NCBI GenBank assembly: GCA_017644005.1
Contig: JAEPMJ010000004.1
Coordinates: 426,885 to 490,884 of the forward strand
From: Rhizobiaceae bacterium
GTDB lineage: Bacteria; Pseudomonadota; Alphaproteobacteria; Rhizobiales; Rhizobiaceae
Reading direction: 5' to 3'
DNA: 64,000 nucleotides
The notes under the pieces were generated by a model. It was not told the DNA's origin and did no database searches. It saw only the letters and a list, made by a program, of their open reading frames with translations. This document shows positions 32,138-40,551 of this stretch, piece after piece (position 1 is the first letter of the stretch; every line of letters starts with the position of its first letter). The translations under genes and the position numbers were made by a program.

Positions 32138-33508
32138 ATGACCTATCAGAATTTCTCTCTGGAGCGGCTTCAGGCGATGGATGCTGCTCACCATCTGCAC
32201 CCATTCACCGACCACAAGGATCTGCGTTCTGTGGGCACGCGTATCATAACGCGCGCCGAAGGGCCGTTCGTCTACGACGCCGAGGGCACGCAAATCCTGG
32301 ATGGAATGGCGGGGCTCTGGTGCGTGAATGTCGGCTATGGCCGCAATGAACTGGCCGAGACAGCCTATGCGCAGATGAAAGAGCTGCCATATTACAATTC
32401 GTTCTTCCGCTGCACGACGCCGACGCCGGCATTACTGGCGGAAAGGCTGGCTCGGATCGCGCCGGCAGGTGTGAACCAGGTATTCTACGGCTCCTCCGGC
32501 TCCGAAGCGAACGATACCGCCCTGAGGCTAGTCCGTCATTACTGGGCGCTCGAAGGCAGACCGCAAAAGCGCAAGATCATTTCCCGCAACTGGGCCTACC
32601 ACGGCTCGACGATAGCCGGCGCATCGCTTGGGGGAATGGCAGCGATGCACGGCCAGCTTAACGGCGCGGTGCCCGAGATCGTGCACGTCATGCCGCCATA
32701 CGCGTTTGAGCTGAAGCAGAATGGCGAAAGCGACGAAGCTTTCGGCCTGCGGGCCGCGAAAGCGGTGGAGGACGCCATATTGGACGCGGGTGCGGACAAT
32801 GTCGCGGCTTTTATCGGAGAGCCGGTGATGGGAGCGGGCGGGGTGAAGATCGCTCCCGACAGCTACTGGCCCGAAATCCAGCGCATCTGCCGCAAGCATG
32901 ATGTGCTTCTCATGCTCGATGAGGTCATTACCGGATATGGCCGCACAGGCGAGTGGTTTGCGGCGCAGACTTTTGGGCTCGAACCCGACACGATTACCAC
33001 CGCCAAGGCGCTGACCTCAGGCTACCAGCCGCTTTCGGCGCTGCTGGTGGGAGACCGGATTTCGCAAACGCTGGTGGAAAAGGGCGGTGAGTTTTTCCAC
33101 GGCTACACTTATTCCGGCCACCCGGTCGCGTGTGCGGTTGCGCTCGCCAATCTCGACATTATCGAGCGCGAAGGATTGATCGAGCGGGTGAGGGACGAGA
33201 CCGGCCCATATCTGGCAACGGCACTGAAAGAAGCGGTCGCCGATCATGACATCGTGGGGGAGGTGCGTTCCATCGGCCTGATGGCGGCAATCGAAATCGT
33301 GAAGGACCGGGCAACGCGCGAGCGATTTTCAGGTGCCGGCATGGCGGGTGCAACGGTGCGCGACCATGCAATCGCAAACGGCATGATGCTGAGAGCGGTT
33401 GGCGACACGATGATCCTGTCGCCTCCGCTGATCTGGACGAAAGAGACGGTAGACATGGCCTGCGAGCGCATTCGCAAGGCGCTCGACCGAGCTGCCGCCG
33501 ATCTGTGA
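32138..33508 (+). CDS. class III (PLP) aminotransferase
   Basis: The protein has 456 residues from ATG 32138, with GGAGG 10 bp upstream; the frame is open earlier without a better start. PLP features include YGSSGSEANDTALRL, LMLDEVITGYGRTGEWF and the Schiff-base Lys in TTAKALTSGYQPLSALLV. Sequence style fits the omega-amino acid:pyruvate / beta-alanine / putrescine group. The neighbouring 3-hydroxyisobutyrate dehydrogenase and acyl-CoA dehydrogenase suggest a role around beta-alanine or 3-aminoisobutyrate, but the exact substrate is not resolvable. Confidence 0.88.
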   Translation: MTYQNFSLERLQAMDAAHHLHPFTDHKDLRSVGTRIITRAEGPFVYDAEGTQILDGMAGLWCVNVGYGRNELAETAYAQMKELPYYNSFFRCTTPTPALLAERLARIAPAGVNQVFYGSSGSEANDTALRLVRHYWALEGRPQKRKIISRNWAYHGSTIAGASLGGMAAMHGQLNGAVPEIVHVMPPYAFELKQNGESDEAFGLRAAKAVEDAILDAGADNVAAFIGEPVMGAGGVKIAPDSYWPEIQRICRKHDVLLMLDEVITGYGRTGEWFAAQTFGLEPDTITTAKALTSGYQPLSALLVGDRISQTLVEKGGEFFHGYTYSGHPVACAVALANLDIIEREGLIERVRDETGPYLATALKEAVADHDIVGEVRSIGLMAAIEIVKDRATRERFSGAGMAGATVRDHAIANGMMLRAVGDTMILSPPLIWTKETVDMACERIRKALDRAAADL

Positions 33509-33519
33509 TTCAGGTTATT

Positions 33520-33560
33520 AAAAGCAAAAACCGCGCTCTCCGGGCGGGGAGGACGCGGTC
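33520..33560 (-). terminator. hairpin terminator on the minus strand after mmsB
   Basis: ACCGCG/CGCGGT plus CTCTCC/GGGGAG form a 12-bp stem with one 2-nt bulge and a 4-nt loop. On the minus strand it is followed by TTTTTGCTTTT. It lies 200 nt past the mmsB stop, so it would end a long 3' region; it may also help to stop the convergent aminotransferase transcript. Confidence 0.65.
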
Positions 33561-33759
33561 TTGCCAACATACGCCTGGCTCTTCGCAAGGAAAGACGCGG
33601 CGAAGATTACAGCTCCGGTACGCGTGACCTGATCCGGAGCGATGTGGTGGGTTTGTCGCCCGCCACAGCCGCAGTTTTAGCCGCACATCGTTACCGCGCG
33701 GTTATCGAGCGCTTAAGCAATGGTGAATCTGGCGAAAAAACACGCTTTGCCGACTTACC

Positions 33760-34647
33760 TTAGGTAAGTTTCTCGCCGCGCAGGAATTTGACGATGGCGG
33801 AGAAGTCCTTGCCGCCATGGCCGGCATTGTCGAAGAGGCCATAAAGCTGCGCCGCCTCGGCACCGAGCGGGGTTGCCGCGCCCGCAGACTGCGCGGCCGA
33901 CTGCGCAAGCTTGAGATCCTTCAGCATGAGGGCGGCGGCGAAGCCCGGCGCGTAATCCTTGTTGGCCGGCGAGGTCGGCACCGGGCCGGGTACAGGGCAA
34001 TAGGTCGTGAGCGACCAGCATTGACCGGACGAGGTGGACGCGACGTCGAACAGCGCCTGGTGCGAAAGGCCGAGTTTTTCGGCAAGCACAAATGCTTCGC
34101 CGACGCCGATCATCGAGATCCCGAGGATCATGTTGTTGCAGATTTTCGCAGCCTGGCCGTTGCCCGCATCGCCGCAATGCACGACCTTGCCGGCCATCGG
34201 AGCGAGAATTGGTTCGGCGGCGGCGAAAGCGTCTTTTGAACCGCCGGCCATGAAGGTGAGGGTGCCGGCGGCCGCGCCGCCGACACCGCCGGAAACCGGG
34301 GCGTCGATGGAAAGCAGGCCGTGCTTTTCGGCAATCGCGTGAGCCGCACGGGCGGAATCGACGTCAATCGTCGAACAGTCGATCAGCAACGCGCCTTTCT
34401 TCATCGCCGGCGCAATCTCGCCGTGAACGTCCAGCACGTGTTTGCCGGCCGGCAGCATGGTGATCACAACATCCGCACCGTCGATCGCGGCCGCCGCATC
34501 GGCCGCCGCCGTGACGCCGCTGGCCCTGGCGGTTTCCATATTGGTGGCCACGAGGTCAAAACCCTGGACGGTGTGGCCCGCTTTCACAAGGTTGGCGGCC
34601 ATGGGGTTGCCCATATTGCCGAGGCCGATGAAGCCGATGGTGCTCAT
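33760..34647 (-). CDS. mmsB: 3-hydroxyisobutyrate dehydrogenase
   Basis: The protein has 295 residues. The NAD site is IGFIGLGNMGNPMAANLVKAGH. The substrate motif (DAPVSGGVGGAAAGTLTFMAGG) and catalytic Lys (GQAAKICNNMILGISMIGVGEAF) are those of HIBADH. It oxidises 3-hydroxyisobutyrate to methylmalonate semialdehyde in valine catabolism. It lies 28 bp downstream of an isobutyryl-CoA dehydrogenase-like gene, confirming the pathway. A perfect 8-bp inverted repeat (33753-33769) overlaps the stop codon. Confidence 0.92.
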   Translation of the reverse strand: MSTIGFIGLGNMGNPMAANLVKAGHTVQGFDLVATNMETARASGVTAAADAAAAIDGADVVITMLPAGKHVLDVHGEIAPAMKKGALLIDCSTIDVDSARAAHAIAEKHGLLSIDAPVSGGVGGAAAGTLTFMAGGSKDAFAAAEPILAPMAGKVVHCGDAGNGQAAKICNNMILGISMIGVGEAFVLAEKLGLSHQALFDVASTSSGQCWSLTTYCPVPGPVPTSPANKDYAPGFAAALMLKDLKLAQSAAQSAGAATPLGAEAAQLYGLFDNAGHGGKDFSAIVKFLRGEKLT

Positions 34648-34675
34648 GCCGCTGTTTCCTTCACTGTTCGCTTGT

Positions 34676-35848
34676 TCACCTGCCGATCAGATGGCGTGCG
34701 ATGATGACGCGCATAATCTCGTTGGTGCCTTCCAGTATCTGATGTACGCGTAAATCGCGCACCAGCTTTTCCATACCGTAGTCGTGCAGGTAACCGTAGC
34801 CGCCATGGACCTGCAGCGCTTCGTTTGCGATGTCGAAGCACGTGTCGGTCACGAAACGCTTGGCCATCGCCGACCATTTGGACGCGTCGGGCGCCTTGCG
34901 GTCGAGGCGCGACGCGGCGGAGTAGAGGAACATGCGCGAGGCCTGCAACTCGGTTTCCATGTCGGCCAGTTTAAATTGCAGGGCCTGAAACTGATTAATC
35001 GCCTTGCCGAACGCCTTGCGGTCGCCGGAATAGGCCAGTGCCTTGCCGAGCGCCGACTGCGCACCACCCAGGGAACAGGCGGCTATGTTGAGTCGTCCGC
35101 CGTCGAGGCCAGCCATCGCGATGCGGAAGCCCATGCCTTCTCCTGCGAGCAGGTTCTCTGACGGCACCTTGCAGTCTTCGAAGATCACCTGCCGTGTTGG
35201 CTGCATGTGCCAGCCCATCTTGCTTTCGAGCGGGCCGAAGGAAAGACCTGGCGCGTCCTTGGGCACGACAAGCGTTGAAATGCCGTTGGGGCCGTCCTCG
35301 CCGGTGCGCGCCATTACCACATAAACGTCGGAGGTGCCGGCGCCGGAGATAAACTGCTTGGCCCCGTTCAGCGTATAGTCGGCGCCATTGCCGGTGCCGC
35401 GCACAGCCTTCGTTTTCAACGCGGCGGCATCGGAACCCGCACCGGGTTCCGTGAGGCAGTAGCTGGCAAGCTGCTCCATCGAGGTGACTGGCGGCAAAAG
35501 CCGCCGGCGCTGCGCATCGTCGCCGAATTTGTCGATCATCCATGCGGCCATGTTGTGGATGGAGATGAAGGACGAAAACGCGGGGCAGCCGGCCGCGAGA
35601 GCCTCGAAGATCAGCACCGCGTCCATGCGGCCAAGGCCTGAGCCTCCAACGTCGTCATTGACGTAGATACCGCCGAAGCCGAGCTGCCCGGTCTCGCGGA
35701 TTACATCTTCGGGAAAGTACTTTTCGCGGTCCCATTCGAGGGCATAGGGTGCAACTTTCTCGGCAGCAAAGGCGTCGCTCATCTCCTTGATGGCGCGCTG
35801 GTCCGCGTTCAGGTCGAACTGGCTGTCCGTGTCGGCGATGGCATCCAT
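34676..35848 (-). CDS. isobutyryl-CoA dehydrogenase-like acyl-CoA dehydrogenase
   Basis: The protein has 390 residues from ATG 35848, where GGGAGG lies 6 bp upstream; a longer in-frame start lacks such a site. It has the acyl-CoA dehydrogenase fold with YCLTEPGAGSDAAALKTKA (FAD/substrate loop), QFQALQFKLADMETE, and the catalytic Glu in HQILEGTNEIMR. Similarity to IBD (ACAD8) and pairing with mmsB point to the isobutyryl-CoA to methacrylyl-CoA step of valine degradation. Confidence 0.88.
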   Translation of the reverse strand: MDAIADTDSQFDLNADQRAIKEMSDAFAAEKVAPYALEWDREKYFPEDVIRETGQLGFGGIYVNDDVGGSGLGRMDAVLIFEALAAGCPAFSSFISIHNMAAWMIDKFGDDAQRRRLLPPVTSMEQLASYCLTEPGAGSDAAALKTKAVRGTGNGADYTLNGAKQFISGAGTSDVYVVMARTGEDGPNGISTLVVPKDAPGLSFGPLESKMGWHMQPTRQVIFEDCKVPSENLLAGEGMGFRIAMAGLDGGRLNIAACSLGGAQSALGKALAYSGDRKAFGKAINQFQALQFKLADMETELQASRMFLYSAASRLDRKAPDASKWSAMAKRFVTDTCFDIANEALQVHGGYGYLHDYGMEKLVRDLRVHQILEGTNEIMRVIIARHLIGR

Positions 35849-35955
35849 GCAAACCTCCCGGCGATCGCTCCGTTGTTGGGGTCGCGACACCGGTCAGTTT
35901 AGATCATCGCCAGGGCCAAGCAAACGTGCAGGCTCGCTGCTCGGGCGCAGATGGA

Positions 35956-35980
35956 CGCACAACGGTTGTGCGCAATTGCG
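35956..35980. promoter_or_regulatory. nested palindromes upstream of the acyl-CoA dehydrogenase
   Basis: CGCACAAC-G-GTTGTGCG (35956-35972) is a perfect 8-bp inverted repeat, abutted by the 10-bp palindrome CGCAATTGCG (35971-35980). They lie 108-132 bp upstream of the acyl-CoA dehydrogenase start and are a candidate regulator site for the valine genes. Confidence 0.45.
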
Positions 35981-35991
35981 TGCGCGCCGGG

Positions 35992-36399
35992 TCAGCCATC
36001 CGCCTTCGGCCAATAGGTGCCGAAACACCATAGATTGCCCTCGGCATCACGGCAGATGAACTCCCGGCTGCCGTAGTCGCGCTCCGTAATGCCCTGTTCG
36101 ATGGTGGTTCCGGCACCGCTGACGCGGGCAAAGAGCTCGTCGACATTATCCACGGCGATGTAGATCGATTTGCCACCGGTTTCGCCGCTTGTTCCAACCA
36201 TGGCGCCGTAATCGTCGTCATTGGTATGGCCCAGCATGATCATGGAAGAGCCGAAAGCCAGTTCGGCATGGGCTACCGAGCCGTCATCGGCCCGGTAGCA
36301 GGCGATTTGGCGGAAACCGACGACGTCCGTAAGCCAGCGCAACATGGCGCCGGAGTCGCGATAACGAAATGTAGGGTAGATGCGGGGGGGCTCAGCCAT
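35992..36399 (-). CDS. VOC (glyoxalase/bleomycin-resistance) family protein
   Basis: The protein has 135 residues. It is built of two babbabbb-type half-modules (YPTFRYRDSGAMLRWLTDVVGFRQ; KSIYIAVDNVDELFARV; EFICRDAEGNLWCFGTYWP). This is the PhnB-like branch, usually metal-binding with varied small substrates; the reaction is unknown. It lies 65 bp downstream of an AraC regulator on the same strand, a common regulator-VOC pair. Confidence 0.85.
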   Translation of the reverse strand: MAEPPRIYPTFRYRDSGAMLRWLTDVVGFRQIACYRADDGSVAHAELAFGSSMIMLGHTNDDDYGAMVGTSGETGGKSIYIAVDNVDELFARVSGAGTTIEQGITERDYGSREFICRDAEGNLWCFGTYWPKADG

Positions 36400-36464
36400 G
36401 GCGGTCTCCTTGGTTAGATCAGGAACCCTTGCCAGCCCCGGCGCCTGTTTGGCTTGAAGGAATG

Positions 36465-37316
36465 TTACCTGTAGAGCGGTTCGGGCAGCCGGCTCGGCGT
36501 AGAGCCTGAGAATTCCATAAATTCCCGCGCCAGATGCGCCTGATCGGCATAGCCAGCCGCATAGGCAATGTCGGCCCAGCTGTTGCTGACACCGGCATGC
36601 GCGATCCGCACGGCATTGTTGAAGCGGGCCATGCGCGAAACCGTCTTTGGCCCGACACCCACCAACTCGCGGAAACGCTGGTTGAGATGCTTGCGGCTCC
36701 AGTCGAGCGAAGCGGCAATCTCGCCAACGCGCGCAAGGCCGTCGTGCCTAAGGATCGTTTCGTAAGCCTTCTGGACCGGAGCGGTCGCCGCCTGAGAACG
36801 ACGAATGCGCCGACGCACGAACTCCTCGACAAGCTCGAGGCGCGCATCCCAGTTGTTCAGGGAGGCGATTTGCTCACGCAGCTCGCAGATGCCGATGTCG
36901 CTCAGATCCTCCAGCGTCACCATGGCGCCGGCGAGCTCCGACATTGGAAGGCCAAAAAACCGGTATGCGCCGATCGGCGTGAAATCGATCTGGACGCATA
37001 GCGCAGCTCCGGTCGAATTGATGAGCAGAAAGCCGGGATAAAGACCGGACGTGAAACTGAAGTAGCGGTCTTCGGCGGTCGGACTGCGACCGAACGCAAT
37101 TTCGAATGGGTCCGACAGATTGATGACCAGCGGAACGACGAGCGCAGCTATCTCCGGTGCCTGCCGGAGCGCCTGGCCGTTTTCCTGGTAGCCGACGATA
37201 CGCTCGACCACGCCGGCAAGATCGCCAGGTATTGTGCGCCGGAAAAAATGCGGAGTATCCGGTGCAATTGCGGCGGCTCGTTCAGGGTCGGGTATTGCAG
37301 CGTCAACGTGCATCAT
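36465..37316 (-). CDS. AraC-family transcriptional regulator
   Basis: The protein has 283 residues. The N-terminal ~170 residues are a DUF6597-like sensor region (FSFTSGLYPGFLLINSTGAALCVQIDFTPIGAYRFFG). The C-terminal ~100 are an AraC DNA-binding domain (LARVGEIAASLDWSRKHLNQRFRELVGVGPKTVSRMARFNNAV; WADIAYAAGYADQAHLAREFMEFSG). ATGs at 37316 and 37313 are equivalent. It probably controls the following VOC gene. Confidence 0.85.
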   Translation of the reverse strand: MMHVDAAIPDPERAAAIAPDTPHFFRRTIPGDLAGVVERIVGYQENGQALRQAPEIAALVVPLVINLSDPFEIAFGRSPTAEDRYFSFTSGLYPGFLLINSTGAALCVQIDFTPIGAYRFFGLPMSELAGAMVTLEDLSDIGICELREQIASLNNWDARLELVEEFVRRRIRRSQAATAPVQKAYETILRHDGLARVGEIAASLDWSRKHLNQRFRELVGVGPKTVSRMARFNNAVRIAHAGVSNSWADIAYAAGYADQAHLAREFMEFSGSTPSRLPEPLYR

Positions 37317-37370
37317 CAGACAATAGCTGAGGAAGTACTCCGCGGCTATTTTTCCTTGCCGTATCAGGCG

Positions 37371-37532
37371 CCTCTGAAGAGGCAGCCGGCAGCCAGGATC
37401 GCGAATGCAATCGTCATTACCCAGAACGCGGCGATCGGGACGAATGTCATCACGTTAATAATCCATCAGCAGGGCGAGGAAATGACCACAGCGATGATGA
37501 ACACAATCTGAGTCGGTGCACCGAGATTCATG
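37371..37532 (-). other. two mini open frames in the gap between TSUP and AraC genes
   Basis: The 262-bp gap has no normal gene. On the minus strand an ATG at 37532 with an ideal GGAGG-ccgac site opens a 21-codon hydrophobic frame (MNLGAPTQIVFIIAVVISSPC). About 45 nt further on, an ATG opens a 28-codon frame predicted to be one membrane helix (MTFVPIAAFWVMTIAFAILA). A one-base shift in the first would give a longer helix ending LALLMDY. These may be tiny membrane proteins or one decayed gene. Confidence 0.3.
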
Positions 37533-37578
37533 TCGGCCTCCTGGCTGCAGGTGCGTTTCATCACCTGCGCACATCGTA

Positions 37579-38364
37579 TTACGCGCCGATGAATTCGCGC
37601 AGCGAATTGAATTCTTCGATAAACAGGCGTGCCGCCAGTATGATTGAAACCGCGATCAGTAGCGGCTTGATGATCCGTGCTCCCACGCGCATGGCGACAT
37701 ATGCCCCGAGCCGCGCGCCCACAAACTGGGCAACACCCATCAGCAGTCCGATTTTCCAGACCACGACGCCCGCGACCGCAAAGGCGACGAAGCCCCCGCA
37801 ATTGGAGGCGAAATTGAGGAGTTTCGTGTGTGCCGTTGCCTTCAACACGCCGTAGCCGGCGAGTGCGACGAAGGCGAGCATGAAAAAGGAGCCGGTCCCA
37901 GGGCCGAATATACCGTCATAAAAGCCGATCAGCGATGGCACGGTCAGGCCAAACATCAAAGGCGTAATCCGGCTGGCCCGGTCGACGTCATCCAGGTTCG
38001 GTTTGATCAGGAAATAGACTGCGATTGCCGCCAGCAGGAAGGGCATCAGCGCGCCCAGCCAGTCACCCGGCAGGATTGTCGCCAACGCGGCGCCAAGTGC
38101 CGCCGCGACAAATGCCAGCAATGCCCAGGGCAACTGGCTTTTCAGGTCGACATGCCCCCTGGAGGCAAATGCGATCGTGGCCGAACCGGAGCCGAATAGC
38201 CCCTGCAGCTTGTTTGTACCCAGCGCCTCGACCGGCGAAAAGCCGACGATCAGCAGTGCGGGAATCACTATCAGGCCACCACCGCCTGCTATCGAATCCA
38301 TAAAGCCGGCCAGCAGTGCCACAAAAATCAGCAGCAGAACGAGATCGAAACCGAATTCCGGCAT
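37579..38364 (-). CDS. TSUP (TauE/SafE) family membrane transporter
   Basis: The protein has 261 residues from ATG 38364 (MPEFGFDLVLLLIFVALLAG). Earlier codons in the frame overlap the divergent TerB gene and are spurious. It has eight or so membrane segments with the two TSUP repeats (GFMDSIAGGGGLIVIPALLIVGFSPVEALGTNKLQG; GFYDGIFGPGTGSFFMLAFVALAGYG). The family exports or imports sulfite, sulfoacetate or other organosulfur or carboxylate anions. The substrate cannot be told here. Confidence 0.88.
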   Translation of the reverse strand: MPEFGFDLVLLLIFVALLAGFMDSIAGGGGLIVIPALLIVGFSPVEALGTNKLQGLFGSGSATIAFASRGHVDLKSQLPWALLAFVAAALGAALATILPGDWLGALMPFLLAAIAVYFLIKPNLDDVDRASRITPLMFGLTVPSLIGFYDGIFGPGTGSFFMLAFVALAGYGVLKATAHTKLLNFASNCGGFVAFAVAGVVVWKIGLLMGVAQFVGARLGAYVAMRVGARIIKPLLIAVSIILAARLFIEEFNSLREFIGA

Positions 38365-38464
38365 GAGAATGAGAGGGTTAGCGTGAAGGGTCGCGACATC
38401 ATCCACACCGCCAATTTTTGCACAAGTGGCGTTTGGAGGGTAACATGCCGGTTCATACGGGCTC

Positions 38465-38923
38465 ATGGTGAGAAAGATGCCGCAAAATCTGCTGGCACAG
38501 GTTCGGCAGCTGCTGCAAGGGAATTCCTCTGTCAGAAAGGTGGCCGACGATCCGGCGCTGACTGCAGAGTTGCTACTGCTCATGCGAATGGTGTTGGCAG
38601 ATGGCGAAGCGCATGGCTGCGAGCTTGAGGTACTGCGAAGAATTGCGGTCACCAGCCTGGGCATCAAAAGCAATGACCTTGACCTTGTCCTCGACCATCT
38701 GAGCGCATTCGGATACGAGACGACCCCGATGCAGGCGATATCGGTGTTTCGCGAGTTGGACATGGCGCGCCGCGAAACGCTCGCGCAGAACATGGCGGCG
38801 CTGGCAAAGGCTGACGGGGAGCTCAGCCGCCACGAGGTGCGGTTTCTGGCCCGGGTGGTAGACATTCTGGAGATCGATCCCGAACGCGTCGTCGCGCCGC
38901 GTCCGACCGGCAAAGGCCTGTAG
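38465..38923 (+). CDS. TerB-family protein
   Basis: The protein has 152 residues and is all-helical. Two TerB-like acidic repeats are visible: LLLLMRMVLADGEAHGCELEVLRRIA and NMAALAKADGELSRHEVRFLARVVDIL. The ADGE/ADGEL motifs are the metal-coordinating positions of tellurite-resistance TerB domains. Stand-alone TerB proteins of this size are common in alphaproteobacteria and have no defined role. The ATG at 38465 is used; MPQ at 38477 is possible. Confidence 0.82.
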   Translation: MVRKMPQNLLAQVRQLLQGNSSVRKVADDPALTAELLLLMRMVLADGEAHGCELEVLRRIAVTSLGIKSNDLDLVLDHLSAFGYETTPMQAISVFRELDMARRETLAQNMAALAKADGELSRHEVRFLARVVDILEIDPERVVAPRPTGKGL

Positions 38924-38931
38924 TCGACGCG

Positions 38932-40551
38932 CTATTGCGCGGCTGCCAGCCTTCGGGCTATCGCCCGTTCGAGGTCGGGAGCCGCCTCCACCAGTGCGCG
39001 GGCGGCATCCGAACGGGGATTGTCGAAAACCCGGTTGGTATCGCCTTCTTCGACGATACGTCCTTCATGCATGACCAGCACCTGGTCGGTAATCGCACGG
39101 GCAACGGTCAGGTCGTGGGTAATGAACAGATAGGCGACGCCGAGGCGCTGGTTCAAATCGGCGAATAGGTCGAGGATTTGTGCGCGGATCGATACGTCGA
39201 GCGCGGATACAGGTTCGTCTGCCACGATCAGCCGCGGACGGGTGATTACAGCGCGCGCAATGGACAACCTCTGGCGCTGCCCTCCAGAAAACTCATGCGG
39301 ATATTTGTCCATATCCGCAGGGCTCATGCCGACATCGACCAGCGCCTGGGCCACCCTGTCGCGCCGGTCGGCAGGCGAGGGCTGCGGTTCCAGAAGATGA
39401 AGCGGCTCGGCCACGAGCCGTTCGACCTTGTGCCGCGGATTGAAGGAGCCGTACGGGTCCTGAAACACCACCTGCATGTTGCGCCGGGAAGGCTTCAGTT
39501 CGGCTTCCGTCCTGCCGGTAAGTTCGGTGCCGTCGAAGCGGATTGAGCCGCCGGTTGGATGGTCGAGCGCAAGGATCATTCGGGCAAGCGTGGACTTGCC
39601 GCAGCCGGAGCGGCCAACCAGCGCCTTGGACTGCCCCGGTGCCAGCGAAAAGCTCACGCCATCGACTGCCCGAAAATGCCGGGGCGGACCGAAAAGCGAG
39701 GTACGCCGGATCGGGTAGTCCTTCTCCGCACCCGTGACCTGAAGGAGGGGTTCGGCGTCCGTTCCCGCTTTCGTGCGTCGGTCGGGCACATGCACGGACG
39801 CCTCCGCGAGCTGGCGGGTGTAAGGGTGCTTCTGCTGCGAGAGGGTGCGCGCCGTTTCGCCCGTTTCCATGACCTCGCCATGGCGCATGATCGTCACACG
39901 GTCGGCCATGTCTGTGACCACCGCCAGATCGTGCGAAATCAGCAGCAGGCCCATGCGATCTTCCTGCACGAGGTCGCGCAGGAGTTCGAGTATCTGCGCC
40001 TGCAGCACCACATCGAGCGCGGTTGTCGGTTCGTCGGCGATCAGCAGTTTGGGTTTCAATGCGCAGGCAATGGCGATCACGACTCGCTGGCGCTGTCCGC
40101 CGGAGAGTTCGTGCGGGTAACGGGTGAGGGGAAACTGCCTTTCAGGAAGCCCGACTCGGTCGAGAATGGCACGGGCGCGCGCTTCGGCATTGGCGCGGCT
40201 GGCGCCGGTGTGCCAACGAATGCCCTCGGCGACCTGCTCACCGATTGTCTTTACCGGGTTCAGCGCGGTCATTGGTTCCTGGAACACCATGCCGATATCG
40301 TCACCGCGCAGCCGGTTCATCGCGTCTTCGGGCGCGGCCAGAATGTCGATGCCGTCGAAAGTAACGCGCCCGGACGCTTTCGCCGCGTGCGGCAGGAGCT
40401 GCATCACCGTGAGCGCGGTCATCGATTTGCCGGAGCCGGATTCACCGACGAGGCCCATGACCTCACCGGTTTCCAGTGTCAGGTCGATGTCCTTCAGGAT
40501 CGGCGTGTCGCCGATCGAGAGTTTCAGGTTTTCGATCTCAAGCAGGCTCAT
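38932..40551 (-). CDS. dual ATPase subunit of a peptide-type ABC transporter (DppD-DppF fusion)
   Basis: The protein has 539 residues. It has two complete ABC cassettes: Walker A GESGSGKS with LSGGQRQRV and LLIADEPTTALD, then GRSGCGKS with FSGGQRQRL and LIVADEPVSALD. It belongs to the oligopeptide/nickel group, fused as in YejF or GsiA. It overlaps the DppC-type gene by 4 bp (ATGA). It energises the permeases at 40548-42361. Confidence 0.92.
   Translation of the reverse strand: MSLLEIENLKLSIGDTPILKDIDLTLETGEVMGLVGESGSGKSMTALTVMQLLPHAAKASGRVTFDGIDILAAPEDAMNRLRGDDIGMVFQEPMTALNPVKTIGEQVAEGIRWHTGASRANAEARARAILDRVGLPERQFPLTRYPHELSGGQRQRVVIAIACALKPKLLIADEPTTALDVVLQAQILELLRDLVQEDRMGLLLISHDLAVVTDMADRVTIMRHGEVMETGETARTLSQQKHPYTRQLAEASVHVPDRRTKAGTDAEPLLQVTGAEKDYPIRRTSLFGPPRHFRAVDGVSFSLAPGQSKALVGRSGCGKSTLARMILALDHPTGGSIRFDGTELTGRTEAELKPSRRNMQVVFQDPYGSFNPRHKVERLVAEPLHLLEPQPSPADRRDRVAQALVDVGMSPADMDKYPHEFSGGQRQRLSIARAVITRPRLIVADEPVSALDVSIRAQILDLFADLNQRLGVAYLFITHDLTVARAITDQVLVMHEGRIVEEGDTNRVFDNPRSDAARALVEAAPDLERAIARRLAAAQ

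Noticed and set aside
38365-38913. Extension of the TSUP gene upstream to 38913
   Set aside because: The extra residues are antisense to the TerB gene and unlike the family, which starts at MPEFGFD.
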